A stretch of 64,000 bases of DNA from CAVPKN01 sp964588495 (GCA_964588495.1 CAZPPS010000002.1:73607-137606), one strand, 5' to 3'; counted from the first letter of the stretch, positions 16,074 to 25,013 are shown. The notes: a model not told the origin generated them from the sequence alone. Numbers and translations: made by a program.

Positions 16074-17024
16074 ATGCATTTGCTGATAGGCAAGGATAAG
16101 GAAGAGATTAAACGGGCACTAGACCCTCTTTTGAGAGAGGTCAAGGTGCCCCTCATTTCCTTTTACCCCGAAAACTTTTCAATCAAAGATTTTCTTCAGG
16201 AAACAGAGACGCGTCCTTTCCTGGCCCCTGAAAAAGCTGTCATTGTCCATGAGATCGACGCCCTTTCCAAAGAAGATCTGGAAAAAATCACCCATTATCT
16301 CAAAAAGCCAAGCCCCTGGGTCACCCTTTTTTTAACAGCGGACGAACTTTCCCCTCAAAGCAAACTCGTTAAAGCGGTGGAAAATGGGGGAAAACTCATC
16401 CGTTTTAAAGAGGAAAAGCCTTGGGAGAAAGAAAAAAGACTGGGAAGCTGGCTCATTGAAGAGGCGAAGAGGGAAAAAAAACACCTTTCTTCCCAAGCAG
16501 CTCATGCCCTTGTCCAGGGAGTCGATCACCAGACTTTGAGATTAGAGCTTGATAAACTCATCACTTATTGTGCAGAAAAGCCAGAAATTACTCTTGAAGA
16601 CATCTCTTTATTATCCACGCCTGCCCATCATGAAAATCAGTGGCAGCTTATGGACGCCCTTTTTGCAAAAACTCCCAAGCAGGCCCTTGAAATTGGCCGC
16701 ATTTTGCTCGAAGAGGGGATGAATCTTCTGATGCTTTTGGCTTTGATGCGCACACAATTTATGAATGGGATGGAAATCCTGAGTTTGGGAAGAGAGGCTT
16801 CCCAAAAATTTCCCTATCTCAAGGGGAATCTTTTAGAAAAAAAGCTCACCTCTTTGAGCAAATATGGGAAAAGGGGTTTGCAAAATGGGATTCTTCTGAT
16901 TTTCGATACCGAAATCAAAGCCAAAAACAGCGCTGTAGACCCCAACCTTTTATTAGAAATCTTAATAGTGAAACTTTGCCATGACATTATATCTGCTCCC
17001 AAACCTTCTCGGGCCAGTCTCTGA
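16074..17024 (+). CDS. holA: DNA polymerase III delta subunit (CT047-like)
   Basis: A 316-residue protein with the HolA layout: an N-terminal AAA-like domain without a working P-loop (starts MHLLIGKDKEEIKRAL), a middle domain with FLTADELSPQSKLVKAVE, a helical lid (about 140-200, LVQGVDHQTLRLELDKLI) and a C-terminal collar domain (LLMLLALMRTQF). Delta opens the beta clamp within the clamp loader. Similar, divergent HolA proteins are annotated as hypothetical in Chlamydia (CT047 next to hctB). Here the RiPP genes separate it from hctB. It overlaps the next gene by 44 bp. Confidence 0.8.
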   Translation: MHLLIGKDKEEIKRALDPLLREVKVPLISFYPENFSIKDFLQETETRPFLAPEKAVIVHEIDALSKEDLEKITHYLKKPSPWVTLFLTADELSPQSKLVKAVENGGKLIRFKEEKPWEKEKRLGSWLIEEAKREKKHLSSQAAHALVQGVDHQTLRLELDKLITYCAEKPEITLEDISLLSTPAHHENQWQLMDALFAKTPKQALEIGRILLEEGMNLLMLLALMRTQFMNGMEILSLGREASQKFPYLKGNLLEKKLTSLSKYGKRGLQNGILLIFDTEIKAKNSAVDPNLLLEILIVKLCHDIISAPKPSRASL

Positions 17025-17673
17025 TTACCAGCTTTACTTGCCCAAAAGCGTCGATCAGGCTCTTGCCCAAATCGACGGCTTGATTGCTGAAAGTGAAGGG
17101 GAGGGGCGCCGTTATCTCAAACGTTTTGCTCTGAAAAAAAAGCCCCACGAAATGCCCATCGCCCTTTTAACAAAACAATCGCAGGAGCTCGATTTTTTGC
17201 TGGAGCCTGTGCGGAAAGGGGAAACTTGGGGTGTGGTGTCCGATTGTGGTTTACCCTGTTTGGCAGATCCGGGAGCCTCTCTCGTGATGCGTGCGCGTGA
17301 ACTTAAAATCCCCGTCGTTGCATTTCCAGGCCCCTCTTCCATCACACAGGCTCTCATGCTTTCGGGACTCTCTGGCCAAAGCTTTTTTTTCCACGGCTAT
17401 CTGCCCAAAGAGCCTGCGGATCGAAAAACAGCGCTCAAAGAGTGGGCCAAAATCAAACGGACAACGCATCTATTTATCGAAGCGCCCTACCGCAACGCTT
17501 ATGCTTTCGAGGAGTGTCTCAAAACGCTTCCCGATAACACACTCTTTTCTGTTGCCACCATGCTTACTTTACCTGAAGAGTGGATTCAAACGGCTCCCAT
17601 TTCCGTTTGGAAAAAAAGATCACCGCCCGAGCTTGGCAAAAATCCCACGATTTTTTTGTTCCATCCGAATTAA
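16981..17673 (+). CDS. Tetrapyrrole methylase-family SAM methyltransferase, RsmI/YraL-like (CT048-like)
   Basis: A 230-residue SAM-dependent methyltransferase of the TP_methylase fold. Recognisable features are MTLYLLPNLLG at the start, WGVVSDCGLPCLADPGASLVMRA with the family GxP-Lxx-DPG loop (about 78-100), VVAFPGPSSITQALMLSGL (about 108-127) and FHGYLPK. RsmI modifies C1402 of 16S rRNA; this shorter relative lacks the RsmI C-terminal extension, so the exact substrate is uncertain. It overlaps holA by 44 bp and is the CT048 equivalent by position. Translational coupling is likely. Confidence 0.8.
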   Translation: MTLYLLPNLLGPVSDYQLYLPKSVDQALAQIDGLIAESEGEGRRYLKRFALKKKPHEMPIALLTKQSQELDFLLEPVRKGETWGVVSDCGLPCLADPGASLVMRARELKIPVVAFPGPSSITQALMLSGLSGQSFFFHGYLPKEPADRKTALKEWAKIKRTTHLFIEAPYRNAYAFEECLKTLPDNTLFSVATMLTLPEEWIQTAPISVWKKRSPPELGKNPTIFLFHPN

Positions 17674-17711
17674 AGAAAACACTAAGATCTAGCCTTCAAA
17701 AAAGGCTCCAA

Positions 17712-18458
17712 ATGAGAATTTTGTTTTTTTTACTTTTAAACTGTTCCTTGTTTGCAGGGCTTCATCCGGATTATGATCCGCACTGCGATTCTATGAAGGC
17801 TGAAGCCTGTCCTTTTGAGAAATTCACTGACCATCCGCACTACTATGATGATGTTGTCCCAAATAAAATTCATAGAATTTGGATAGGGGATCAAAATAGA
17901 TTGAGCGCAGAGAATCGAAGAATCTGGGAAGACTACACGTCAGATCATGGCATCGAATATAAGCTGTGGACCGAAAATGACCTCGAAGTGATGAAAACAT
18001 TTATGCTCCCACAGAATTTCAATCTCTTTCTGAAATTACACTCTCTGGGGCAATTTTGGGCAGCTTCTGATGTCCTTCGCATGGAGATTTTGAGAAATTT
18101 TGGGGGAATCTATCTCGATTGCGATTTCTTTCCGCCAGAAATTGAGGGAAAAAAAGTAAAGTTTTCCGAACTTCTTTCGATGCGCGGCCTTACTGTGATG
18201 ACAGAGCACAATGCGCGTGAAATTGGAGGGGGAAAAGCCATTTTTGTGGCCAATGGCTTTATATGTGCTCCTCGGATGCACCCGGTGATCGTTTCCTATT
18301 GCGAGCAAGTTTATGAAAATACAGAAAATTTCTTCCGCTGCGAAAATTGTTATGAGGCTCCGTATGTCACCGGCCCTTTTCTCTTCACGAAAATATTGAA
18401 TGGAACCTTTAACGTAGTTCCCTGGACCTTTTTGATGAAATATCAGTGTTATCTTTAG
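17712..18458 (+). CDS. DXD-type glycosyltransferase with signal peptide (Gly_transf_sug family)
   Basis: A 248-residue protein. The N-terminus MRILFFLLLNCSLFAG is a signal peptide or anchor. The body is a glycosyltransferase 32/OCH1-like domain: IPNKIHRIWIG-type start (VPNKIHRIWIG, near 55), a YKLWTENDL segment, FWAASDVLRMEILRNFGGIY and the DXD metal and nucleotide-sugar motif in LDCDFFPP. Related domains occur in T3SS and large-toxin effectors, so a host-directed role is possible. The frame is open further upstream into the methylase gene, but the ATG at 17712 gives the signal sequence. Not part of the Chlamydia trachomatis order; an accessory gene. Confidence 0.72.
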   Translation: MRILFFLLLNCSLFAGLHPDYDPHCDSMKAEACPFEKFTDHPHYYDDVVPNKIHRIWIGDQNRLSAENRRIWEDYTSDHGIEYKLWTENDLEVMKTFMLPQNFNLFLKLHSLGQFWAASDVLRMEILRNFGGIYLDCDFFPPEIEGKKVKFSELLSMRGLTVMTEHNAREIGGGKAIFVANGFICAPRMHPVIVSYCEQVYENTENFFRCENCYEAPYVTGPFLFTKILNGTFNVVPWTFLMKYQCYL

Positions 18459-18481
18459 AGACAATTGTTTAACATTCTGGC

Positions 18482-18940
18482 ATGTCTAATTACAAAGGCC
18501 ACTGCTCTTTTAACATTTGTGTAGCGCTACCTGTGCTTGTTGCGGCTCAGTTTTATTTTCTGCATCCGCAGCCTTTTTTACTCTACACTTTCATGGGAGC
18601 TTTTGTTTACACCACTTTTTTTATGAGCCCTGATCTCGATCTTGTGCACAATATCAAACTCAGATCGCTCCGCGGCTTTTTTTCGATCCCTTTCCGTGCC
18701 TATTCCCAGCTTTTTAAACACAGAGGCATCTCCCACTCATTTTTCTGGGGCTCGCTCACCCGCATCGCCTGGCTGGGAGGCCTTGGACTCCTCGTCTTCT
18801 TTCTGGTTTATCAGACGCTCCCTTCAGAGGCTTACTTCAAATTCTACTGGAAAGCCTACAAACCCATTCTGCTTTACGGCTTTGCCGGCATCTGCCTCGC
18901 TGACTGGAGCCATCTCCTCCTCGATCTCAAACTGAGATAG
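18482..18940 (+). CDS. DUF2227-like putative metal-binding membrane protein
   Basis: A 152-residue integral membrane protein with three or four hydrophobic helices (about 12-30, 38-55, 92-112, 128-145). Conserved polar motifs include MSPDLDL near residue 50 and HRGISHSFFWG near 80, the Asp-x-Asp and His-Arg-Gly-x-Ser-His pattern of the DUF2227 metal-binding family, and a late ADWSHLLLDL. Function of the family is unknown. It starts 23 bp after the glycosyltransferase and converges on NHLP precursor 2. Confidence 0.65.
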   Translation: MSNYKGHCSFNICVALPVLVAAQFYFLHPQPFLLYTFMGAFVYTTFFMSPDLDLVHNIKLRSLRGFFSIPFRAYSQLFKHRGISHSFFWGSLTRIAWLGGLGLLVFFLVYQTLPSEAYFKFYWKAYKPILLYGFAGICLADWSHLLLDLKLR

Positions 18941-18959
18941 CCTCTCAACTATTGCTTAC

Positions 18960-19235
18960 CTATTTTCCACGCATTTGATCTGAAGTACAATCGCCGAAAT
19001 CTCCAGCAGCCACTGCCTCTAGATCCTTTTCAGAAAGTTGTCCGGCAGGTTTCTGAGGAATCACGAAGTTCAAAACGTCTTGAGTGTTTTCGACAACTTT
19101 AACTTTTTGACCTTTAGGGATCTCAATTCCATTCTGCTTCAAAATGGTTTCGGGATCTTTAAGCAATTGCTCTTTAAATTTCGGATCGCTCCAGCATTTA
19201 GCAATTAATTTAGCATAAGCTTTTTGATTTTCCAC
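18960..19235 (-). CDS. NHLP-leader RiPP precursor peptide 2
   Basis: A 91-residue paralogue of the precursor at 15732. The leaders share about 50 of 73 aligned positions (AKCWSDPKFKEQLLKDP, GIEIPKGQKVKVVENT, LSEKDLEAVAAG), while the core after Ala-Ala-Gly is entirely different: DFGDCTSDQMRGK, with one Cys, one Thr and one Ser. Conserved leader with variable core is the mark of RiPP precursors sharing one modifying enzyme. The likely start is the GTG at 19235, with a GAGG site 8 bases upstream. It stands alone between a membrane protein gene and hemW, so it must depend on enzymes encoded elsewhere, most simply the YcaO/SagB pair 3 kb away. Confidence 0.8.
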   Translation of the reverse strand: MENQKAYAKLIAKCWSDPKFKEQLLKDPETILKQNGIEIPKGQKVKVVENTQDVLNFVIPQKPAGQLSEKDLEAVAAGDFGDCTSDQMRGK

Positions 19236-19330
19236 AATGCGGCCTCATAAATAAATTGTTGTATCCTCATTTTATCGGTTTTAAATTAAATGTTATATAA
19301 AAATTTTATATAAAGAACTTTGATCTAGTG

Positions 19331-20461
19331 CTATAGAGACATGATGTGTTCTGCGACAGTATCGTGGAAAAGGAGGCCTTTTTCGGTGAGTCTTAAGTGA
19401 TTGTGTTTTGTTTCGAGGAGGCCCATTTTTTCTAGCTCGGAGAGGCCTGAGGAGATGTTTGGGGGCCAGTTTTGGAGGGGGAGGCCGCTTAAGAGTCTTA
19501 AAGAGATGCATAAGCTCTCTTTGAGACTTTCGAGGGGGTTGAGGGTTTCGCTAAAATCGATGGGGTCTTCGTTTTGGGAGAGGGCTTTGGCGTAGCGATT
19601 TAGGTTAGCAACGTTGCGGAAGCGTTTGCCTTGCCAATAGCTGCAAGCGGAGGGGCCGAAGCCTAAGAAGGGGCGGTTAGTCCAGTAGCCTATATTGTGT
19701 TTGGAGATTTGGTTGTCTTTGGCAAAAGCGGAGATTTCGTAGCGGTGGAGGCCGTGCTTTTCTAGGATCTGAAGGGCACTTTGTAGCATTTGATAACTGG
19801 TGTCGGAAGAGGGAAGTTTGAGACTGTTTTTCTTTTTGAAAAAGACGGTGTGGGGCTCAATGGTCAAGTTGTACAAAGAAAGATGCGTGATGGGGAGTTG
19901 GACTGCTTGGTTTAACGTTTTTTGCCAGCTTGCAAGTGTTTGATTAGGCAGATCGTACATCAAATCGATCGAAATGTTGGAAATGCCGGCAGCGTGCGTG
20001 TCAGCGACTGCTTGAAGAGAAGTTGCGGCCGAATGTGTTCGTGAGAGTGTTGTGAGAAGTGGATCGTCGAGGGTTTGCACGCCCAAGCTGATTCTATTTA
20101 TGCCACAGTTTTTATAGTCCTGCATGAGCTGCTTTGTGACATTTTCAGGATTGGCCTCGAGGGTGATTTCACAATCTTGCGCAGGCAAAACCCAGGAAAG
20201 GATCTCTTCAATAGCTTTTGGGCCGATGAGTGCAGGGGTTCCCCCTCCAAAATAGATCGAGAGGGGAGATGTGGAAGGAAGGAGTGCTTTTCGCAGCTCC
20301 CATTCTTGTTTTAAGGCTTCCAGATACAGATTTTTATGCTCAGGTTTGTCGGGGATGACGTAAAAGTGGCAGTAGTCACATTTGCGCGTACAAAAAGGAA
20401 TATGAAAATAGAGCGAAAAGTCGGCAGTGTTGAAAAACTTAGGTTGGTCATCTTTAGCCAT
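19331..20461 (-). CDS. hemW: Radical SAM protein HemW (HemN-like, CT052-like)
   Basis: A 376-residue radical SAM protein. FHIPFCTRKCDYCHF near residue 17-31 carries the CxxxCxxC cluster motif of the HemN/HemW family, and IYFGGGTPALIG follows. As in HemW, it lacks the longer N-terminal arm of true HemN, and it has the C-terminal HemN_C domain (about 300-370). HemW is a haem-trafficking protein and should not be taken as coproporphyrinogen oxidase without proof. It matches the position of hemN in Chlamydia (CT052), just before the CT053-like gene and sucA. Confidence 0.88.
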   Translation of the reverse strand: MAKDDQPKFFNTADFSLYFHIPFCTRKCDYCHFYVIPDKPEHKNLYLEALKQEWELRKALLPSTSPLSIYFGGGTPALIGPKAIEEILSWVLPAQDCEITLEANPENVTKQLMQDYKNCGINRISLGVQTLDDPLLTTLSRTHSAATSLQAVADTHAAGISNISIDLMYDLPNQTLASWQKTLNQAVQLPITHLSLYNLTIEPHTVFFKKKNSLKLPSSDTSYQMLQSALQILEKHGLHRYEISAFAKDNQISKHNIGYWTNRPFLGFGPSACSYWQGKRFRNVANLNRYAKALSQNEDPIDFSETLNPLESLKESLCISLRLLSGLPLQNWPPNISSGLSELEKMGLLETKHNHLRLTEKGLLFHDTVAEHIMSL

Positions 20462-20599
20462 CTTTATCCTTCACTTTCTAAAGACGCTAAAGCTCATTCG
20501 CTCGAAGGTAGCGCAGAGGCTACCTCTTTCGCGCGTGCTTTAAAAATTGAAGGAAAAAACTGACCAAATCTGAGCCTCTTAAGTTTTTCAACCCAGCCC

Positions 20600-21067
20600 T
20601 CACCACTCTGTGGCATCAGGATCGATGATGCCGCCGCGGCGCCAACGATTTCTGTCGCTAAATGGATCTTCTTCATCCTCTTCTTCTTCGTCCTCTACTT
20701 CTTCTTCAACAGCTGCCGTGCTCCGCCCGCCCTCATCGCGCTCTTCTTCAGTCGTTTCCATTTCCATGGTCTCTGTTTCCATGTCAAGGGCAGCTTCTGT
20801 CGATTCGCCAAATTCAACATCTGACATGCTAGGGGATTCGGGATAAACCGTTTTGGCAGGGCTTCTTCTTGGAGCGGTATATTCTTCCATATCACCGCTT
20901 TCTTTCAAAAATTGAAGCCGCTCTTTTTCTTCTTCGATGCGCGCTTTTAAATTGAGAATTTCATCATTGTGCCGCTCGAGCTCTTTTTTGGGGACAAGCC
21001 CCAGCTTCTTCCACTGCTCGAGATCACCGAGCTCAGTCTCTAATTTTTTTAAACGTTCGCTTTTCAT
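20600..21067 (-). CDS. Acidic coiled-coil protein (CT053-like)
   Basis: A 155-residue protein with no recognised domain. Residues 1-60 form a charged helical coiled coil (KLETELGDLEQWKKLGLVPKKELER), the middle is Pro/Ser/Glu/Met rich, residues about 105-135 are almost all Glu/Asp, and the C-terminus RNRWRRGGIIDPDATEW is basic then acidic. No signal peptide. The arrangement hemW, this gene, then the suc operon parallels CT052-CT053-CT054, which suggests a conserved chlamydial protein. Function unknown; the acidic tract suggests protein-protein or histone-like contacts, which is speculation. Confidence 0.7.
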   Translation of the reverse strand: MKSERLKKLETELGDLEQWKKLGLVPKKELERHNDEILNLKARIEEEKERLQFLKESGDMEEYTAPRRSPAKTVYPESPSMSDVEFGESTEAALDMETETMEMETTEEERDEGGRSTAAVEEEVEDEEEEDEEDPFSDRNRWRRGGIIDPDATEW

Positions 21068-21126
21068 GAGTTAGTATACCACCGAATTTAAAGAATGAGA
21101 AGATTTACCTTCTTCGACCTTTTTTT

Positions 21127-22197
21127 TCAATCTTCAGCTTTCTTGTAAATGTTTTTTCGAAAAAAGATCATAAGAAATGCAATTTCGGCGATCAAATAAA
21201 GATAATAATATTTTTCGCCCCCATGGCCAAAGCCGTAGCTGTGAAGGCCGGCCCCTAAAATATAGTTTACTCCATACCAAGTGAAGGTAATCGCCATAAA
21301 CCCGATCACGGAACCTAAGGCTAACATCCGTGCATCAATTTTTTTAAACCGGTAGGCATGGATCCAAATCAGGTAGACGCCCGCAGAAATAAAAGCCCAC
21401 GCCTCTTTAGGATCCCAATCCCAAAACCGCCCCCAGCTTTCAGCTGCCCAAACCCCTCCCAGGATGGTTCCGCCAATCAAAAGAGCTGTTCCTACATAAA
21501 GGGTCTGAATCAACGTTTTTTCAAGCCCAAGTCTTGGCCTAATCAAGAAAAGATGCCCCAAAACACTTGCGACACAAAAAATGCCATAACTGCCGACTAC
21601 CATCATTACATGAATAATAAGCCAATAGTTGGAATCCAAAACGGCCTGAACGTTCTCCAAACTGCTTTTTGAGGGCAAAAACAATAAAAGACAAGCAGCT
21701 CCCAGCGCCGCAGGAAAAAGAGCCCGCTTAAAACAAAAACCGGTAATGAGGGCCATCCACGGCACATACAAAATCGTTTCCGTCATATTCGCGACAGGGG
21801 GCCGCTCCAAAATATAACACCTCAGCGCCAACACAGTAGTATGGACCAAAAAGCCCCCTGCAAGCAAACAAAGCCCCACCCGCTTCTTCCAAAATAGAAA
21901 AATGGCCCCAAACACATACAAACCGACCAACAGCCACTTATAGGGCACTTTATAAAGCAAACTCTCCGCCCTCAATTGCCCTATCGTGGGATATCTCAAA
22001 GCTTTCCCTTCTGCCCGTAGATAAACAGTGCCTGCGAGCGCCTCATAGTTCTCAATCACATTCACCGCTGCCTCTTTAGGCACCGTCTCAGCGGGCCGGT
22101 AGCGTCCCTCATAAAGGACCGGCGTTGTCAAAAGCAAAAGACACAATAGACACTGTAACAAGATAGCAACCCTTTTTTTGGGGAAGATTATCCACAA
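21127..22197 (-). CDS. ccsA: Cytochrome c biogenesis protein CcsA/ResC (system II)
   Basis: A 356-residue polytopic membrane protein with about eight hydrophobic segments. The tryptophan-rich haem-handling loop is clear: AESWGRFWDWDPKEAWAF near residue 265, the WWD signature, with conserved His residues on either side (HVMMVVGSYG; GLHSYGFGHGG). CcsA with Ccs1/ResB carries haem to apocytochrome c. Its partner is at 23722-24978, but a divergently oriented Inc-like gene sits between them. System II genes are absent from Chlamydia trachomatis as far as I recall, consistent with a more respiratory environmental chlamydia. Confidence 0.88.
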   Translation of the reverse strand: MWIIFPKKRVAILLQCLLCLLLLTTPVLYEGRYRPAETVPKEAAVNVIENYEALAGTVYLRAEGKALRYPTIGQLRAESLLYKVPYKWLLVGLYVFGAIFLFWKKRVGLCLLAGGFLVHTTVLALRCYILERPPVANMTETILYVPWMALITGFCFKRALFPAALGAACLLLFLPSKSSLENVQAVLDSNYWLIIHVMMVVGSYGIFCVASVLGHLFLIRPRLGLEKTLIQTLYVGTALLIGGTILGGVWAAESWGRFWDWDPKEAWAFISAGVYLIWIHAYRFKKIDARMLALGSVIGFMAITFTWYGVNYILGAGLHSYGFGHGGEKYYYLYLIAEIAFLMIFFRKNIYKKAED

Positions 22198-22282
22198 AAG
22201 CGATCAAAAGTCCTTAAATTAATGCATTCTTAATGTTTGTTTGCTAAAATACTTATAGAATATTTTTTATTAGGTAAAAAAC

Positions 22283-23716
22283 ATGTCGAATCCCATGCAT
22301 ATATATCCATTTTCTGAAGTGGCAAAGATTTTGCCCCAATCCAAAAAAGATATCATTGAGCAAAAAGTTAGACAGCAAAGAGGGGGCGATCTCGGTGTAG
22401 AAGTAGAAGCTACCCCCAACTATTGGCCTGTGGCTGTAGCTGTTGGGCTCTTTATCTGTGCGGGAGGAATATTTCTGACGCTTGCTGCCTATCAGGTTTT
22501 GCCCCAGGGGGTCAATGCAATCAGCCAGTTGGAAGTCTGGGGAAAAGTGGTTGGATATGGAACCGTGGGCTTAGGGATTGTGACTATCGCGGTTGGTTCG
22601 GTCAAATGGTATCTCAAAAAAAGCCTTGAAGATGATTTGCTAGAGACACGCTATCTTGCAGAAAGTAGTGAAATGGACAGCTTCTTTCCTGCCAGACTGA
22701 AGGCTAATGAGCTATTTGTTGTAGATGATCCAAAAAGCAAAGCGCTCACAATTTACTATCGCGAGAAGGACGATGATTATCCTAACATAACAATGCCTAC
22801 ATATCGAGTAGTTGAATACGGAATACTTGATTCCACGAACGCCTTCATGAACTGGGCATTTAAGAATCCATTTTTAGAAGGCAAAGTTTTTATTACCCTC
22901 GATACTCTCCGCGAAAGAACAGAAGAATTTGAGCAGAGAAAAGAGCAAGAGGCGGCTGCCAAAAAACAAGCAGAAGACAGAGAGAATCAATTGCATAAAG
23001 ACGAAGAGACTAAGTTGAATCTTCAACACAGTGTACCTCAACCAGACACGGTTTCCACAAGTAGCACCGCGCAAAAGAAAATAGATAAAAATGATAAACC
23101 GATCGAAAAAAGCAAGTATGAGGCAACTGCAAACAAAAGTGTGGAAGTGATTGAGCAGGAATTAAAGGTCAAATACGGAAAAATGCACAGCGACGCAATT
23201 GCGAAGTATGAACTTGCTAGGCAAAAGCATGATGCCGTGCTAGCAAATGAGAACTTAACTGGGGAGGAAGCTCGTGTTTACTTGAAAAGTGAAGGGCATA
23301 ATCCTAACTTCACCCTTGCAGCTTTGATCTCTTCAGCAAAGGAGCAGGCCAAAATCATGAAAGGGCAAATGGAGACAAAGATTAATGACGCCAATAAGAG
23401 ATATAAAACGATCTGTAATTCCAACTACATTACTGGTCACGCCAATGGCTTAAAATCACGGTGCGAAATCATTGTTCGGCTTGAAAATGACCTGGCAAGA
23501 ATCAAAGATTACCTAGCCATTGATAAACCAACTCGTAAACAGGCGATTGAGTATTTGGGCAAGGTATATGAGAACTTCACTTATGAGACCTTCACAGATG
23601 TCTTCCAATTAGTTACTCAACATATACTTGCGACAAAGTCGAACGTTGAGGCATCTCTTGAGACAGAAAAAAATAGTCTAGACCAAGTCATACAGACTAT
23701 GGGCAATACATTCTAA
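22283..23716 (+). CDS. Inc-like protein with bilobed hydrophobic domain and coiled-coil tail
   Basis: A 477-residue protein. Two hydrophobic helices (about residues 50-72 and 88-110) separated by a short loop form the bilobed domain typical of chlamydial inclusion membrane (Inc) proteins. After it comes a soluble region and a long Lys/Glu/Gln-rich coiled coil (about 225-470). It has no signal peptide, as expected for a T3SS-exported protein. It lies between ccsA and ccs1 on the opposite strand. No sequence family is recognised beyond the Inc architecture, so its secretion and location are inferred. Confidence 0.6.
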   Translation: MSNPMHIYPFSEVAKILPQSKKDIIEQKVRQQRGGDLGVEVEATPNYWPVAVAVGLFICAGGIFLTLAAYQVLPQGVNAISQLEVWGKVVGYGTVGLGIVTIAVGSVKWYLKKSLEDDLLETRYLAESSEMDSFFPARLKANELFVVDDPKSKALTIYYREKDDDYPNITMPTYRVVEYGILDSTNAFMNWAFKNPFLEGKVFITLDTLRERTEEFEQRKEQEAAAKKQAEDRENQLHKDEETKLNLQHSVPQPDTVSTSSTAQKKIDKNDKPIEKSKYEATANKSVEVIEQELKVKYGKMHSDAIAKYELARQKHDAVLANENLTGEEARVYLKSEGHNPNFTLAALISSAKEQAKIMKGQMETKINDANKRYKTICNSNYITGHANGLKSRCEIIVRLENDLARIKDYLAIDKPTRKQAIEYLGKVYENFTYETFTDVFQLVTQHILATKSNVEASLETEKNSLDQVIQTMGNTF

Positions 23717-23721
23717 TAGTT

Positions 23722-24978
23722 CTAAGTGTAGCGCTTGCGGAAGTAGAGGAGAAGGATGCCGAGGGCCAGAAAGATGGCTCCTGGGTAGGTGATGAAGTAT
23801 TTGGCGGGGTCGTAGTTGACCACGAGCTGGATTTGTTTGATGCCGCTGGGGGTTGTGAGCATATTGGCAAGGTAGAAGCGGTACCCCTTTTTTTCAAAAA
23901 CATGGTTCATGCTGAGCACTTTCTCCTCGCTATCGAAAAGGAGTGTCGCTTCGTAACTGTAAGGTTTCTCTGTCCCTGGATAGTTGATCTGTGTGGCTTT
24001 TTTGAGTCTGAGGTGGATCGGAAGCTCTTTTTTATCGGATTGGAAGCGGATCAGGTATTTGCCATCGAGAATAGGCCACTTGAACTTTAGAGCGTAAGGG
24101 TCGTAGCTTAAAAAAACTTTCTCCGTGTTTGCTGTAAGGCAAATGAGGGGGATCGCCTCCTCCCGTTTTAGGGGAAGGGGGAGATTTTTCCATTTTCGTG
24201 TTAAAGGGGCGATCAAATCGAGCTGCGGAAAATGAGGCGGCAGCTCTGCAAACAGACCATAACCTCCATAGCCTTTGTTGTAGATCAAGTAGGCATTTGT
24301 GTTGAGCGCTTGCGCGAAGCGTTCTCCTTGCTCGTTAAAAGCAATGAGAGTCTCTTTTGTGAAGAAAAGGGCAGGCTTACCGCTAAAAAAAGCCTCTTTT
24401 CCTACAAAAATCTGATATTCGGGAGTCTGCAGCGCATTTTGAAACGGGGGCAGCCCGGCAATATGGCACACATTCCCTTTGATGAACCCTTCCAGGCTCT
24501 CTTCCACATGGGGAATCCATTCCATGATTTTAAGTTGCACATTTTCCGTTTGGAAGGTTCCTAACTTCCCTTTTTTGAGGGGGATAAGGGTTGAGCCTTC
24601 CTGGTTTTCAAGATGAATGGCAAAAGTATTAGGCAAAAAAATCTGCGAAGTGCCGCATCCTTCTTTCAAAGAGCATGTTCCTTGCACGCCAAAGTGATTT
24701 TTGATGAAAACGCCGAGAAGGAGCATGAGCAGCCCTGCGTGCGTTACCAAGAACGGGATATGCTTTTTCTGAAAAGGGAGGCGGTTTAGAGCTGAGAACA
24801 GAATGTTAATGAAGTAGAGCCAGAGAAGGAGCTGAAACACAGGATTTTGGTAGGTGAGCCAAGCTGCAAAGGCATGTGAGCCACTTTTTGCTTCCAGAAA
24901 AGTCCCCGCAATCACAAACACCAGCGTACTCGCAATCAACACAATCGCAAAACTCAAACTCCCTAAGTACTTTAGCAT
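23722..24978 (-). CDS. ccs1: Cytochrome c biogenesis protein Ccs1/ResB (system II)
   Basis: A 418-residue membrane protein of the ResB family: an N-terminal pair of helices (MLKYLGSLSFAIVLIASTLVFVIAG-like start, and a second cluster near 75-100 with HIPFLVTHAGLLMLLLGVFI), a large periplasmic domain (about 115-375) and a C-terminal helix (AIFLALGILLLYFRKR). It works with CcsA to deliver reduced haem. Ends 5 bp from the convergent Inc-like gene. The separation from ccsA by an inverted gene is unusual; in most genomes the two are adjacent and co-transcribed. Confidence 0.82.
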   Translation of the reverse strand: MLKYLGSLSFAIVLIASTLVFVIAGTFLEAKSGSHAFAAWLTYQNPVFQLLLWLYFINILFSALNRLPFQKKHIPFLVTHAGLLMLLLGVFIKNHFGVQGTCSLKEGCGTSQIFLPNTFAIHLENQEGSTLIPLKKGKLGTFQTENVQLKIMEWIPHVEESLEGFIKGNVCHIAGLPPFQNALQTPEYQIFVGKEAFFSGKPALFFTKETLIAFNEQGERFAQALNTNAYLIYNKGYGGYGLFAELPPHFPQLDLIAPLTRKWKNLPLPLKREEAIPLICLTANTEKVFLSYDPYALKFKWPILDGKYLIRFQSDKKELPIHLRLKKATQINYPGTEKPYSYEATLLFDSEEKVLSMNHVFEKKGYRFYLANMLTTPSGIKQIQLVVNYDPAKYFITYPGAIFLALGILLLYFRKRYT

Positions 24979-25013
24979 TGGATTTTTATCAAAAAAGCTT
25001 TGAGACCATTTTC

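Noticed and set aside
20494..20676. 60-residue minus-strand frame overlapping the CT053-like gene
   Set aside because: It is out of frame with a better-supported gene of 155 residues and has no family or start-site support.
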